From contig NZ_AUME01000036.1 in assembly GCF_000430525.1 (NCBI RefSeq), positions 1-32,411 of the forward strand: DNA of 32,411 nucleotides, read 5' to 3'. The notes below the pieces were generated by a model. It ran no database searches. It was not told the DNA's origin and saw nothing but the letters and a program-made list of their open reading frames with translations. Shown in pieces: positions 25,844 through 32,411 of the stretch. A program made the translations under genes and the position numbers. This DNA comes from Prevotella corporis DSM 18810 = JCM 8529. GTDB lineage: Bacteria; Bacteroidota; Bacteroidia; Bacteroidales; Bacteroidaceae. Position 1 is the first letter of the stretch. Every line of letters starts with the position of its first letter.

Positions 25844-26614
25844 CTACCAAAGAAGTTTATTGATGTTGAACACCGGTCCTTCCGTACACGCACACAAATT
25901 TCCCTCAGTGGTCTTCTCAACACAACAAAGACAAGCGCCAAGTCCACAAGCCATCAAGTTTTCTAAAGAAGCCTCGCAAGAAATGCCAGCGGAGCGAGCA
26001 TATTTTGCCACTGCAACCATCATCGGCTTAGGTCCACAAGTAGAAATCTGAGTAAAATTTGCCTGCTGCAAAATCGAATGATTGGTCACGAATCCTTTCT
26101 CGCCTCGTGAGCCATCTTCGGTGGTGACATACACTTTGCCGTATTTAGCAAACTCATCGAGCTCCAACAAATCACTTTCACTTCTTGCACCCAACAGGAA
26201 AACGGGCTCGGCGCCGAAATCCTTGATTAGCTTTCCAAAGTAGAGAAGTGGCGCTACACCAACACCACCGCCTACTAACAGAATTCTGTCGTCTTTTGAC
26301 GTGGGAAATGTAAAGCTATTACCAAGTGGAAGCACACAATTCAGCATATCGCCAGGTAGAACTTTTCCAATCTTACGAGTTCCATCGCCGATGGTTGCGA
26401 CCAACAACCACAATTCGTTCAATTCCTTATCGAGAAAGTTAACCGAAATTGGACGTCTGAGATAAGTTGTCGAGGATCCATCAACACGGACCTCAACAAA
26501 CTGCCCCGGCAACATATCGGGTAAGGGCTTTTCATCAGTCAGCTTTATCAAGACATTCCTATTGTTTAGATGTAACACGGATTTTACTCGAAGATCCAAA
26601 ATAAACTTTTGCAT
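25844..26614 (-). CDS. pyrK: Dihydroorotate dehydrogenase electron-transfer subunit
   Basis: 256-aa FAD/[2Fe-2S] reductase passing electrons from dihydroorotate, through PyrD, to NAD. The FAD-binding segment is LRRPISV (52-58), a variant of R-x-Y-S, and the nucleotide-binding loop is LLVGGGVGVAPLL (112-124). CGPKPMM at 193-199 is the NAD domain landmark. The iron-sulfur ligands are Cys223, Cys228, Cys231 and a cysteine at 241-243 (CGLGACLCC ... CAC). It heads the pyrK-pyrD unit and has a promoter at 26641-26673. Confidence 0.95.
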   Translation of the reverse strand: MQKFILDLRVKSVLHLNNRNVLIKLTDEKPLPDMLPGQFVEVRVDGSSTTYLRRPISVNFLDKELNELWLLVATIGDGTRKIGKVLPGDMLNCVLPLGNSFTFPTSKDDRILLVGGGVGVAPLLYFGKLIKDFGAEPVFLLGARSESDLLELDEFAKYGKVYVTTEDGSRGEKGFVTNHSILQQANFTQISTCGPKPMMVAVAKYARSAGISCEASLENLMACGLGACLCCVEKTTEGNLCACTEGPVFNINKLLW

Positions 26615-26640
26615 TAATAATTGTATTAGGGATTTGAGTA

Positions 26641-26673
26641 CAAAGGTACATAAAATATCAGACGCACATCAAA
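26641..26673 (-). promoter_or_regulatory. Promoter of pyrK-pyrD
   Basis: On the minus strand, TTTG (26670-26673), 21-base spacer, TACCTTTG (26641-26648), 27 bases before the ATG. Confidence 0.7.
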
Positions 26674-27337
26674 AAATAAGAGTATTAATATCTAATAGGT
26701 GATAAGTATTGTTGGGTAAGTAAAGAAAAATAATCTAAAGGGCATTGCTCATGGTAGAAATAGAAATTTTGTAAAAGTGAAGAAGATTGGGTTGATATTA
26801 ATTACAAGAGCCAAACTCAAACAATCACACGACTGAGAATTACGAATCATAACTTGCTTACTTAAAGTCTGTTATATACTTATGATAAAAAGATTACCAT
26901 TCGGATTGCGATAGCTTATCTTTTGGGTTGTAAAAGATTAGCTTTTGCTTACCAAAAGCTTACCTTTTGCAAGGTCAACAATGAAACAACAAAAGATTAT
27001 GTGAGCAGGGATAAGAAAATAAAAGATGGAAAATAAAAAAATAAACCTATCCTCATTGTAATAATGGGCAAAAGACTGAATTAAAAAAGCCGTGAAATAA
27101 AATAATGAAAGAAAATAGCTTGATAATAATACATTATTTATTGAAATAAATCAAATATTTGTTAATAACAAATTTCCAGATCCAGAAAAATTATAAGTCA
27201 AGGTACCAAATATTAATTCCATATATGATAGAGAATAAATATTTCTTATCGCAAAACATGAAGTATGAGAAAATAGAAAAGGGCAAAGAGTAACAGGAAA
27301 CCAAATACTTATTTATAATTTAAAGAAGCTATGTAAA
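26674..27337. other. A+T-rich intergenic region with repeat array D
   Basis: No gene is seen between the pyrK promoter and the 3' end of the XRE regulator apart from the 22-bp array D at 26888-26975. Confidence 0.6.
26888..26975. repeat. 22-bp repeat array D (4 units)
   Basis: Units start at 26888, 26910, 26932 and 26954. Cores are AAAAGATTACCATTCGG, GATAGCTTATCTTTTGG, AAAAGATTAGCTTTTGC and AAAAGCTTACCTTTTGC. Each keeps G5, T7 and A9 of the shared pattern. Confidence 0.82.
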
Positions 27338-27799
27338 TTATTTCTTAGGAAGAAAAGTTTCCCATGTCTGATCGTCAAAGAAAATTCTTATTTCAGTAAT
27401 ATTACGTTGTTTTTTGTCAAATATTTTCGCATCAAATTGTGGTACCTTGTTGGAGATACCATGTACATTATTAGAATCAGATGCGTCGGAAAAATTAAAA
27501 GGTAGGGCAGAGGATTGATTGTCTCCAAAAAGTTCACTCGGGATTTTCTTGGTCTCTGGTTGAGGTTCGGGCAATGAATCAGATTTCTGGTCGTTATACA
27601 TTGGACCAGAACCATACAAGAGCCATTCAAGATTTATAGTCGTAAACTTACTCCTAATTGCGTCAACAGTATTTAGAGTAGGTTTTGTTCTTCCATTAAA
27701 AATACTACTTAAAGACGCAGTTGAAATACCAATGAAATCTGCAAAGGTTTGTTGACTCATGTGATGGTCATCCATCAGCTGTTTAATTCTATCCTTCAT
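27338..27799 (-). CDS. XRE/Cro-CI-type helix-turn-helix regulator
   Basis: 153-aa DNA-binding protein. Residues 1-60 form the HTH_3 domain (MKDRIKQLMDDHHMSQQTFADFIGIS, with the second helix TASLSSIFNGRTKPTL), given here in two parts. A polar, probably flexible linker (70-125) leads to a short C-terminal strand region (NITEIRIFFDDQTWETFLPKK). The stand-alone gene is preceded by a good promoter and lies in a very A+T-rich area. Single genes of this type occur widely in Bacteroidota chromosomes; no phage or toxin partner is next to it, so its target is unknown. It could autoregulate or bind nearby repeats, but nothing in the sequence proves this. Confidence 0.85.
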   Translation of the reverse strand: MKDRIKQLMDDHHMSQQTFADFIGISTASLSSIFNGRTKPTLNTVDAIRSKFTTINLEWLLYGSGPMYNDQKSDSLPEPQPETKKIPSELFGDNQSSALPFNFSDASDSNNVHGISNKVPQFDAKIFDKKQRNITEIRIFFDDQTWETFLPKK

Positions 27800-27849
27800 A
27801 TATAAAATAGGGTAAATAGTTTCAAAAAATCGCTTTGTTCTTTATTTTA

Positions 27850-27881
27850 CAAAGGTAAACATTAAATTTTAAATGGACAAA
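27850..27881 (-). promoter_or_regulatory. Promoter of the XRE regulator
   Basis: On the minus strand, TTTG (27878-27881), 20-base spacer, TACCTTTG (27850-27857): a full consensus match, 51 bases before the ATG. Confidence 0.75.
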
Positions 27882-28616
27882 CAAACATATAGGGAAATTT
27901 CAATATAAATAAATACATTTACAAACTAAAACTTATAAAAGCTTAATAAACAAATCAAAATCATTACACACGAATATACAAACGTAAACTAACAAGGGGA
28001 ATACAAGTTAAAGGGTTAAACTAGTAGCTTAGGCTATATAGCTGGGTATAAAATATATATCATGGGGGAAATATGCATATATTCTGTTATATTTATGGTT
28101 ATAAGGGAGAATTTGTCACTTTTTTGTCGCAGCTTGGTTAGCAAAATTAAATAATAAGCTGGTTTTCAATACGTTATAAGTAATCAAATCCTTATGTATA
28201 GTTATTCGTTTATGTATTAAAACTACTTGATTTTGGTTTACAAACATAAAGGAACAAGGATGCGCATATAGGTCTTATATGTTTATAAATAGAAAATCGG
28301 GGGACGTGTTTCTTTTGTTTATTTTGATTTATAAATCAAAATAGTAGTGATATAAATACTAATATACGCTAATACTAAATTTGAAATAAATGAAAGGATT
28401 GAAAATCACCAAAATTTTCATATTCTGAATAATTGGCAAAGATACTTGAAAATACGCAAATTTTGGAGCATTAAAAACAAGCTAAATAGCCTATTATTAA
28501 GCGTTTAAATGAAAAAAGATTGTTTTTAGAAAGTGATAATCTAGCTAAAAATAGGCGAAAAATCGTCGTTTTAAGAGCGATTTATTACAAAAATGAAGAT
28601 AAAACGGTGCGATTTC
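27882..28616. other. 735-bp very A+T-rich region without a gene
   Basis: Read on both strands, I see no frame with protein character and no tRNA or clear repeat. Only a weak hairpin near its right edge (28560-28583) is supported. Confidence 0.55.
28557..28583 (-). terminator. Weak terminator-like hairpin after holA
   Basis: On the minus strand, AAATCG (28583-28578) pairs with CGATTT (28565-28560) and is followed by TT. The stem is only 6 bp. Confidence 0.3.
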
Positions 28617-29642
28617 TTAGTGTAAAATGAAAAAAATGAGTTCTTTCATCAAATCTCCTGCACCTGTATTGGGATTATCAAGCCCTTTACTCTTTGCATC
28701 GGTCTCCCTAATCTTGGAAATTATCTCCATAGTTTTACGCGGTGAGTAATTTCTCAGTCCCATAAAATATTCCTTTGCACTCCAGCTCGATCTTAAATCG
28801 AGCGCTTTTGCCACATCATTTTCTGTTGCTTTTTTAGCTGAATAATGAACTATCATTAAATTCTGAAAGAAAGAAAACAACAATGGGAGAAATGAATAAA
28901 GAGAGCCAGCTTTAGGATTTTTGTCAAAATATTTCACAATTTGATTTGCCTTGAAAATATTCTTCTGAACAATCGCTTCTCGCAATTCAAATGTATTAAA
29001 ATCTTTGCTCACCCCAACCTCTCGCTCCACTGTCTCAGGAGTTACTCTCCTATCATCATCAGACAATGAGATAATCACTTTATCAAGTTCAGAAGTCAGC
29101 CGATTCAAATCAGCACCAACAAAACCGGCAATCATCTGACACGATTTCGGATCTATTGACACACTTTTTTCTTTAACATAATTTTGTATAAAATCTCCTA
29201 ACTGATAATCACGAAGTTTCTTACTCTCAAAAACGACTCCATTAGCCTGAGCCAATGACATCACTTTCTTTCGAGCGTCAATTTTCCCGTTTTTATAACA
29301 CCAGACCAAGATTGTTGATTTTACGGGATTTTTAAGATATTTCTCCAAAGCTTCGAGCGAACGAATATTTTGCGCTTCTTTTACAATAATAACCTGATAC
29401 TTTGCCATCATCGGAAAACGACGTGCCATATCTGTCACCTGCACCGCACTCACATCCGATCCAAAGCACACTGTCAGATTGAAATCTCTCTCTCCTGGCA
29501 TCAACACATTTTCTGCAATATAATCTGAAATCTGATCGATGTAGTAAGACTCATCACCCATCAATATATAAATCGGTGAAAACTTTTGAGCTTTCAAGTC
29601 ACTCATTATTGCCTGAAATGTTAGTCCTTGTTTTGCTGACAT
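28617..29642 (-). CDS. holA: DNA polymerase III subunit delta
   Basis: 341-aa clamp-loader subunit that opens the sliding clamp. The N-terminal region has IYILMGDESYYIDQI (the degenerate AAA+ P-loop area, about 23-37), then MARRFPMMAKYQVIIVKEAQ (about 70-90) with the delta-specific beta-sheet, the NIRSLEALEKYL helix, and FVGADLNRLTSELDKVI (about 173-190). The C-terminal collar helices follow. A promoter lies at 29730, and the HsdR_N-type gene is divergent, an arrangement I recall as common in Bacteroidota. Confidence 0.92.
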   Translation of the reverse strand: MSAKQGLTFQAIMSDLKAQKFSPIYILMGDESYYIDQISDYIAENVLMPGERDFNLTVCFGSDVSAVQVTDMARRFPMMAKYQVIIVKEAQNIRSLEALEKYLKNPVKSTILVWCYKNGKIDARKKVMSLAQANGVVFESKKLRDYQLGDFIQNYVKEKSVSIDPKSCQMIAGFVGADLNRLTSELDKVIISLSDDDRRVTPETVEREVGVSKDFNTFELREAIVQKNIFKANQIVKYFDKNPKAGSLYSFLPLLFSFFQNLMIVHYSAKKATENDVAKALDLRSSWSAKEYFMGLRNYSPRKTMEIISKIRETDAKSKGLDNPNTGAGDLMKELIFFILH

Positions 29643-29655
29643 GTACTTTTTTTAT

Positions 29656-29663
29656 TAACTTTG
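29656..29663 (+). promoter_or_regulatory. -7 box for the HsdR_N-type gene
   Basis: TAACTTTG on the plus strand, giving a leader of about 155 nt before 29828. Confidence 0.55.
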
Positions 29664-29729
29664 CAGAAAGTGATATACGTGTGTCAACTTGTAAATTTCT
29701 CACAAATTGTCAAACGATTTTTTCTTCTG

Positions 29730-29737
29730 CAAAGATA
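29730..29737 (-). promoter_or_regulatory. -7 box for holA
   Basis: TATCTTTG on the minus strand, 88 bases before the holA ATG. It lies inside the leader of the divergent plus-strand transcript, so the two 5' ends would overlap. Confidence 0.6.
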
Positions 29738-29827
29738 ATAGAATTAAGATAGAAAACAAAATTTTCATTTGACTTTAATGAGTAATTAAGACGTGGCATT
29801 AGATAAAATATTCATAAGAATAAGTCT

Positions 29828-30277
29828 ATGGAAAAACTAAATCTTCCCCCATATAAAATAAAGCTACAGGAGAACGGTGGAAAGATAAAAATATTCGATG
29901 AGCTCCGTAGGAAATATGTTATACTGACCCCAGAAGAGTGGGTCAGGCAGCATTTTATCCACTATTTGACAGACCACAAAAACTACCCAGCTCCCCTACT
30001 TGCCAACGAGGTTGCCCTGCAAGTTGGCGACAAGGTTATTCGTGCCGACAGTATTCTATACACGCAACATCTGCAGCCTAAAATGATAATTGAGTACAAG
30101 GCTCCTCACGTGAAGTTATCACAGAAAGTTTTCGATCAAATATCAACCTACAACCTACTGCTCCATGTCGATTATCTCATCGTATCAAACGGACTTGAAA
30201 CCTATATCTGTAAGATGGATTACGAGAAGCAGTCGTATGTGTTTTTAGAGTCCGTTCCCGACTATCAAAATATTTGA
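29828..30277 (+). CDS. Stand-alone HsdR_N-type (PD-(D/E)XK fold) protein
   Basis: 149 aa. It matches the type I restriction enzyme R N-terminal domain as a solo protein: a first helix pair with TPEEWVRQHFIHYLTDH (34-50), GDKVIRADSILYT with Asp74, KMIIEYKAPHV with Glu89 and Lys91, and QISTYNLLLHVDYLIVSNG. The D...E-x-K triad is complete, so nuclease activity is possible. No helicase, methylase or specificity genes are nearby, so it is not a restriction system here. Its divergent pairing with holA suggests a replication or repair role (inference from position). Confidence 0.85.
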   Translation: MEKLNLPPYKIKLQENGGKIKIFDELRRKYVILTPEEWVRQHFIHYLTDHKNYPAPLLANEVALQVGDKVIRADSILYTQHLQPKMIIEYKAPHVKLSQKVFDQISTYNLLLHVDYLIVSNGLETYICKMDYEKQSYVFLESVPDYQNI

Positions 30278-30315
30278 CAAAATACTAAGATATTTGAGCA
30301 TTTAAATAGTAATTT

Positions 30316-30477
30316 TTATTGACAAAAATCCGGAAAATTGATGTCTTTTAATCTCATATACTCGGCCTTAAAATTCAAAGAATCACCAGTAGCCAAGCTG
30401 AATCCAACCAATAAGATAGCCACCTTACCATCATAGTCCCACAACATCTCATTACTTATAATTACCCACTTAACAAA
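30316..30477 (-). pseudogene. Coding-like remnant, 53 codons
   Basis: The minus frame is open from after TAA at 30478-30480 to TAA at 30316-30318 and has normal protein character (KWVIISNEMLWDYDGKVAIL, later FKAEYMRLKDINFPDF). The only ATG is at 30447. I do not recognise the family. It reads like the C-terminal end of a lost gene. Confidence 0.35.
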
Positions 30478-30696
30478 TTAATTATCAAACAATTATGGAC
30501 TGAAAGCCAAAAGATATTCTCTCACCTATCATTTCTCTGTAAAATCAGCGATTTTCTACTAAAATTCGTCAAAAAAATACATTTGGGAACTTCATTGATA
30601 CCACGCATTATAGAACAAAAAGCCGTTAGGTGACAATAAAACACCAAAACAAAAGGCTTTTATACTCGAAATATCTTTTATTTAAAATATTGGCAT

Positions 30697-30704
30697 TATC
30701 TTTG
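30697..30704 (+). promoter_or_regulatory. -7 box for the TerB/J-domain gene
   Basis: TATCTTTG, 82 bases before the ATG at 30786. Confidence 0.6.
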
Positions 30705-30785
30705 TAAATCGAAACTTGGGATGAGAGATTTTCCACGATTTCAAGATAAGCGAACAACATTATTTAATGAAATAAAGACTACAAG

Positions 30786-31631
30786 ATGGCATTAGGAAAA
30801 TGGATTGGCGGAGCACTGGGATGGATTATTGGAGGGGGAAGCATACTTGGAGCAATTGCGGGCTACTGCATTGGAAGCCTTTTAGACGACTCGTTTGAAG
30901 GGAGCAACAAGTCGAGCAGCAAGATATTCGGTGACAACAGTAGCTCTCATCAGAATACGAGCAACGGCTTCAACGGTCCTTTTAGTGGCCGTCCCTTTGA
31001 GGAACAGCGCAACTCCTTCCTTTTCTCCATGCTTGTTCTCTCATCATACGTCATTAAGGCTGACGGCAAAGTCATGCATTCAGAAATGGAATTTGTACGC
31101 AGTTTCCTTCGCGACAACTTCGGCTCGCAGGCCGTACAGCAAGGCGAGGACATCTTGTTGAAACTCTTTGAGATGCAGAAGCAACAAGGCCCGACACATT
31201 TCAAGGAGATCATTCGGAAAAGCTGCGTAGAAATTACGTTTCACATGAGCTCCGCACAAAGGCTCCAACTCCTCAACTACCTTGTCATCATAGCCAAGGT
31301 GGATGGCTATGTAAGTCTAGAAGAAATCTCTGCGTTGAAGGAATTAGCAAGCTATTTGGGATTATCAACACAAGACGTTGACTCCATGCTTAACATGGGG
31401 ACAAATTCGCGTCCAGACAGCAAAGAAAGCATAGAAGAGGCATATAAAGTATTGGGGATATCTCCATCGGCCACCGACGACGAAGTAAAAGCAGCCTACC
31501 GTCAAATGGCATTAAAGCATCATCCCGACCGCGTTTCGACACTCGGCGACGACATCCGCAAAGCTGCCGAGAAGAAATTTCAGGAAATTAACGATGCAAA
31601 AGAACGCATCTACAAAATCAGAGGGCTTTAA
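30786..31631 (+). CDS. TerB-domain and J-domain protein (DjlA-like)
   Basis: 281-aa cochaperone. Residues 8-34 are a glycine-rich hydrophobic segment (GGALGWIIGGGSILGAIAGY), probably a membrane-associated hairpin as in DjlA. A Ser/Asn-rich linker (38-68) follows, then a TerB-like helical domain (about 75-200) with paired SSYVIKADGKV and VIIAKVDGYVSLEE acidic metal-site motifs. The C-terminal J domain is 217-281 with the essential HPD at 246-248 (KHHPDRV), which stimulates DnaK ATPase. DjlA proteins link Hsp70 to membrane or envelope stress. The gene stands alone, with a promoter at 30697 and a terminator at 31707. Confidence 0.9.
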   Translation: MALGKWIGGALGWIIGGGSILGAIAGYCIGSLLDDSFEGSNKSSSKIFGDNSSSHQNTSNGFNGPFSGRPFEEQRNSFLFSMLVLSSYVIKADGKVMHSEMEFVRSFLRDNFGSQAVQQGEDILLKLFEMQKQQGPTHFKEIIRKSCVEITFHMSSAQRLQLLNYLVIIAKVDGYVSLEEISALKELASYLGLSTQDVDSMLNMGTNSRPDSKESIEEAYKVLGISPSATDDEVKAAYRQMALKHHPDRVSTLGDDIRKAAEKKFQEINDAKERIYKIRGL

Positions 31632-31706
31632 TTGTACTAATCTGTCTCTATTATACCAATTACAATAGCGCTATTCTGACTAGCGACCACTACCGTTACA
31701 AATTAC

Positions 31707-31749
31707 TGCGAGATTGCCTATAACTGGCTTTCTCGCATTATTTTTATTA
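31707..31749 (+). terminator. Terminator of the TerB/J-domain gene
   Basis: Stem TGCGAGA (31707-31713) with TCTCGCA (31731-31737), an inner GCC/GGC pair block across a T-T mismatch, then TTATTTTTATT. Confidence 0.8.
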
Positions 31750-31965
31750 TATCCAGCCTTCAACCCTAATCATCCATTCGCCCAAATGGACGGCATGAGA
31801 GATTGATTGCATAGCATCATGGCTGCTCATATCAGTTCGACGGTATGCTGTGGCTCTAATCTCATCAATGAATCCCGCTACATCACCGATGACCGAAAAG
31901 CCAATCCATACAACATTCACATTAAAAATGTTCTGTAGCCTATGCCTACAGAAATAAACGAACCA
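31747..31965 (-). pseudogene. Coding-like remnant or small gene, up to 72 codons
   Basis: The minus frame has no stop from 31965 down to TAA at 31747-31749 and has ordinary protein composition (WIGFSVIGDVAGFIDEIRAT, then HDAMQSISHAVHLGEWMIRV). No ATG stands near its start; a GTG at 31920 would give 57 aa. I do not recognise a family and see no ribosome site. It overlaps the T run of the terminator on the other strand. A decayed gene is more likely than an active one. Confidence 0.35.
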
Positions 31966-32032
31966 TTATTGAATCACTACAAAACAGAAGCTTATAATTA
32001 ACTGATAATCAGACGCATCACTATTATTATTC

Positions 32033-32076
32033 AAAAGGTCAGGTTTTGCTATGCGAAAGGTCAGCTATTATGAATC
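32033..32076. repeat. 22-bp repeat array E (2 units), cut by the IS
   Basis: Units start at 32033 (AAAAGGTCAGGTTTTGC) and 32055 (GAAAGGTCAGCTATT). A third would start at 32077 (AAAAAGT), but the IS terminus begins at 32084. Confidence 0.7.
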
Positions 32077-32083
32077 AAAAAGT

Positions 32084-32411
32084 GGCTCAGTAGAAAATCA
32101 ATGGGGATAGGCATATAGTTTTGCAATTCTGAATAAAAAGAACTTCTTGTCTGCCACTCCTCTTAGATTGGCTCGGAAAAGTTTAATTTTGGCATTGAAA
32201 GATTCTGCCATGGCATTCGAAGATCTGTTGTTATAGAAGTTCAATATCTCATCATAATGCTCGTAGAATGTGGCAGCAATCACATTGAATGAATGGAAGT
32301 CTGCCTCTTCAACTTTATTGTACCACCGTGCCATGGAGAGCCTGGCTGCATCCTTGATGGTGTTCTTGGCGAAGATTATGCGCAGTGAGTGGCACAGTCC
32401 GTATGCCTTTT
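32084..32411 (-). repeat. Right copy of the 328-bp terminal inverted duplication (IS 3' end)
   Basis: Reverse complement of bases 2-329. The IS terminus GGCTCAGTAG starts at 32084. Confidence 0.9.
32098..32411 (-). CDS. ISAon1/ISL3-type transposase, C-terminal part (5' cut by window edge)
   Basis: Same protein sequence as the left copy: residues through RSSNAMAESFNAK to LYAYPH, with TGA at 32098-32100. The N-terminal portion and first catalytic residues are outside the window. Confidence 0.8.
   Translation of the reverse strand, partial: KAYGLCHSLRIIFAKNTIKDAARLSMARWYNKVEEADFHSFNVIAATFYEHYDEILNFYNNRSSNAMAESFNAKIKLFRANLRGVADKKFFLFRIAKLYAYPH

Larger units (their letters stand above)
30278..30785. 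other. Intergenic region with a gene relic and a promoter
   Basis: It holds a coding-like minus-strand remnant (30316-30477), a possible AAAAAGCC/GGCTTTT hairpin (30617-30661) and the promoter of the J-domain gene. Confidence 0.5.

Noticed and set aside
13156..26975. CRISPR array for the 22-bp repeats
   Set aside because: There are no unique spacers between repeats; the whole 22-base unit repeats, arrays have two to four units, and no cas gene is present.
27338..27799. Toxin-antitoxin or prophage repressor module
   Set aside because: No partner gene is adjacent; both flanks are gene-free A+T-rich DNA.
29828..30277. Type I restriction-modification system
   Set aside because: Only the HsdR N-terminal domain is present, with no helicase, HsdM or HsdS gene in the window.

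Overview
The window reads as chromosomal DNA of a Bacteroidota member, most likely Prevotellaceae. The tmRNA encodes the tag GENNYALAA. Almost every gene start is preceded by the Bacteroidota -7 promoter box TAnnTTTG. There is a TonB-linked outer-membrane receptor, a PyrD/PyrK type 1B dihydroorotate dehydrogenase, and holA beside a solo HsdR_N-type gene. Genus-level assignment is inference. Both ends of the window (2-329 and 32084-32411) are the same 328 bp in opposite orientation, the 3' end of an ISAon1/ISL3-type insertion sequence. The window may therefore be an assembly contig that stops inside a multicopy IS.

Left part (1-8.4 kb): IS end, 1.1 kb without a gene, an M20 dipeptidase, tmRNA, and then on the minus strand an outer-membrane beta-barrel receptor and a two-gene unit of UDP-glucose/GDP-mannose-type dehydrogenase plus alpha/beta hydrolase. 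Next (8.8-12 kb) is a lower-GC accessory block. It holds two tandem paralogues with a cysteine-rich cytosolic N-terminal domain (the second, a TonB-type transducer, carries two compensating frameshifts), a small radical SAM enzyme and a tyrosine-integrase stub. A GNAT and a maltose-O-acetyltransferase-like gene follow.

Middle (13.4-22.3 kb, all minus): a four-gene unit of GT2 glycosyltransferase, DUF4922 (HIT/GalT-like), a SpoIID-domain protein without an export signal, and an AmpG-like MFS permease. I infer a cell-wall-sugar recycling role. The GT2 and DUF4922 frames are separated only by a T7 run where a -1 slip would fuse them. An acyltransferase-3 gene then overlaps a secreted subtilisin-like protease.

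Right part (22.9-32.4 kb): SlyD-like FKBP and aroC; a candidate small RNA with its own promoter and terminator; pyrD/pyrK; an XRE-type regulator; holA and a divergent HsdR_N nuclease-fold gene; a TerB-J-domain protein; and the second IS end.

The most unusual pattern is a family of short arrays of 22-bp units in five separate intergenic regions (A 13156-13221, B 18878-18943, C 22434-22521, D 26888-26975, E 32033-32076). The sixteen units share a dyad core, RAAAGNTNASCTTTTGC. G5, T7 and A9 are invariant while positions 6, 8 and 10 vary. This looks like an undescribed dispersed repeat or binding-site family.
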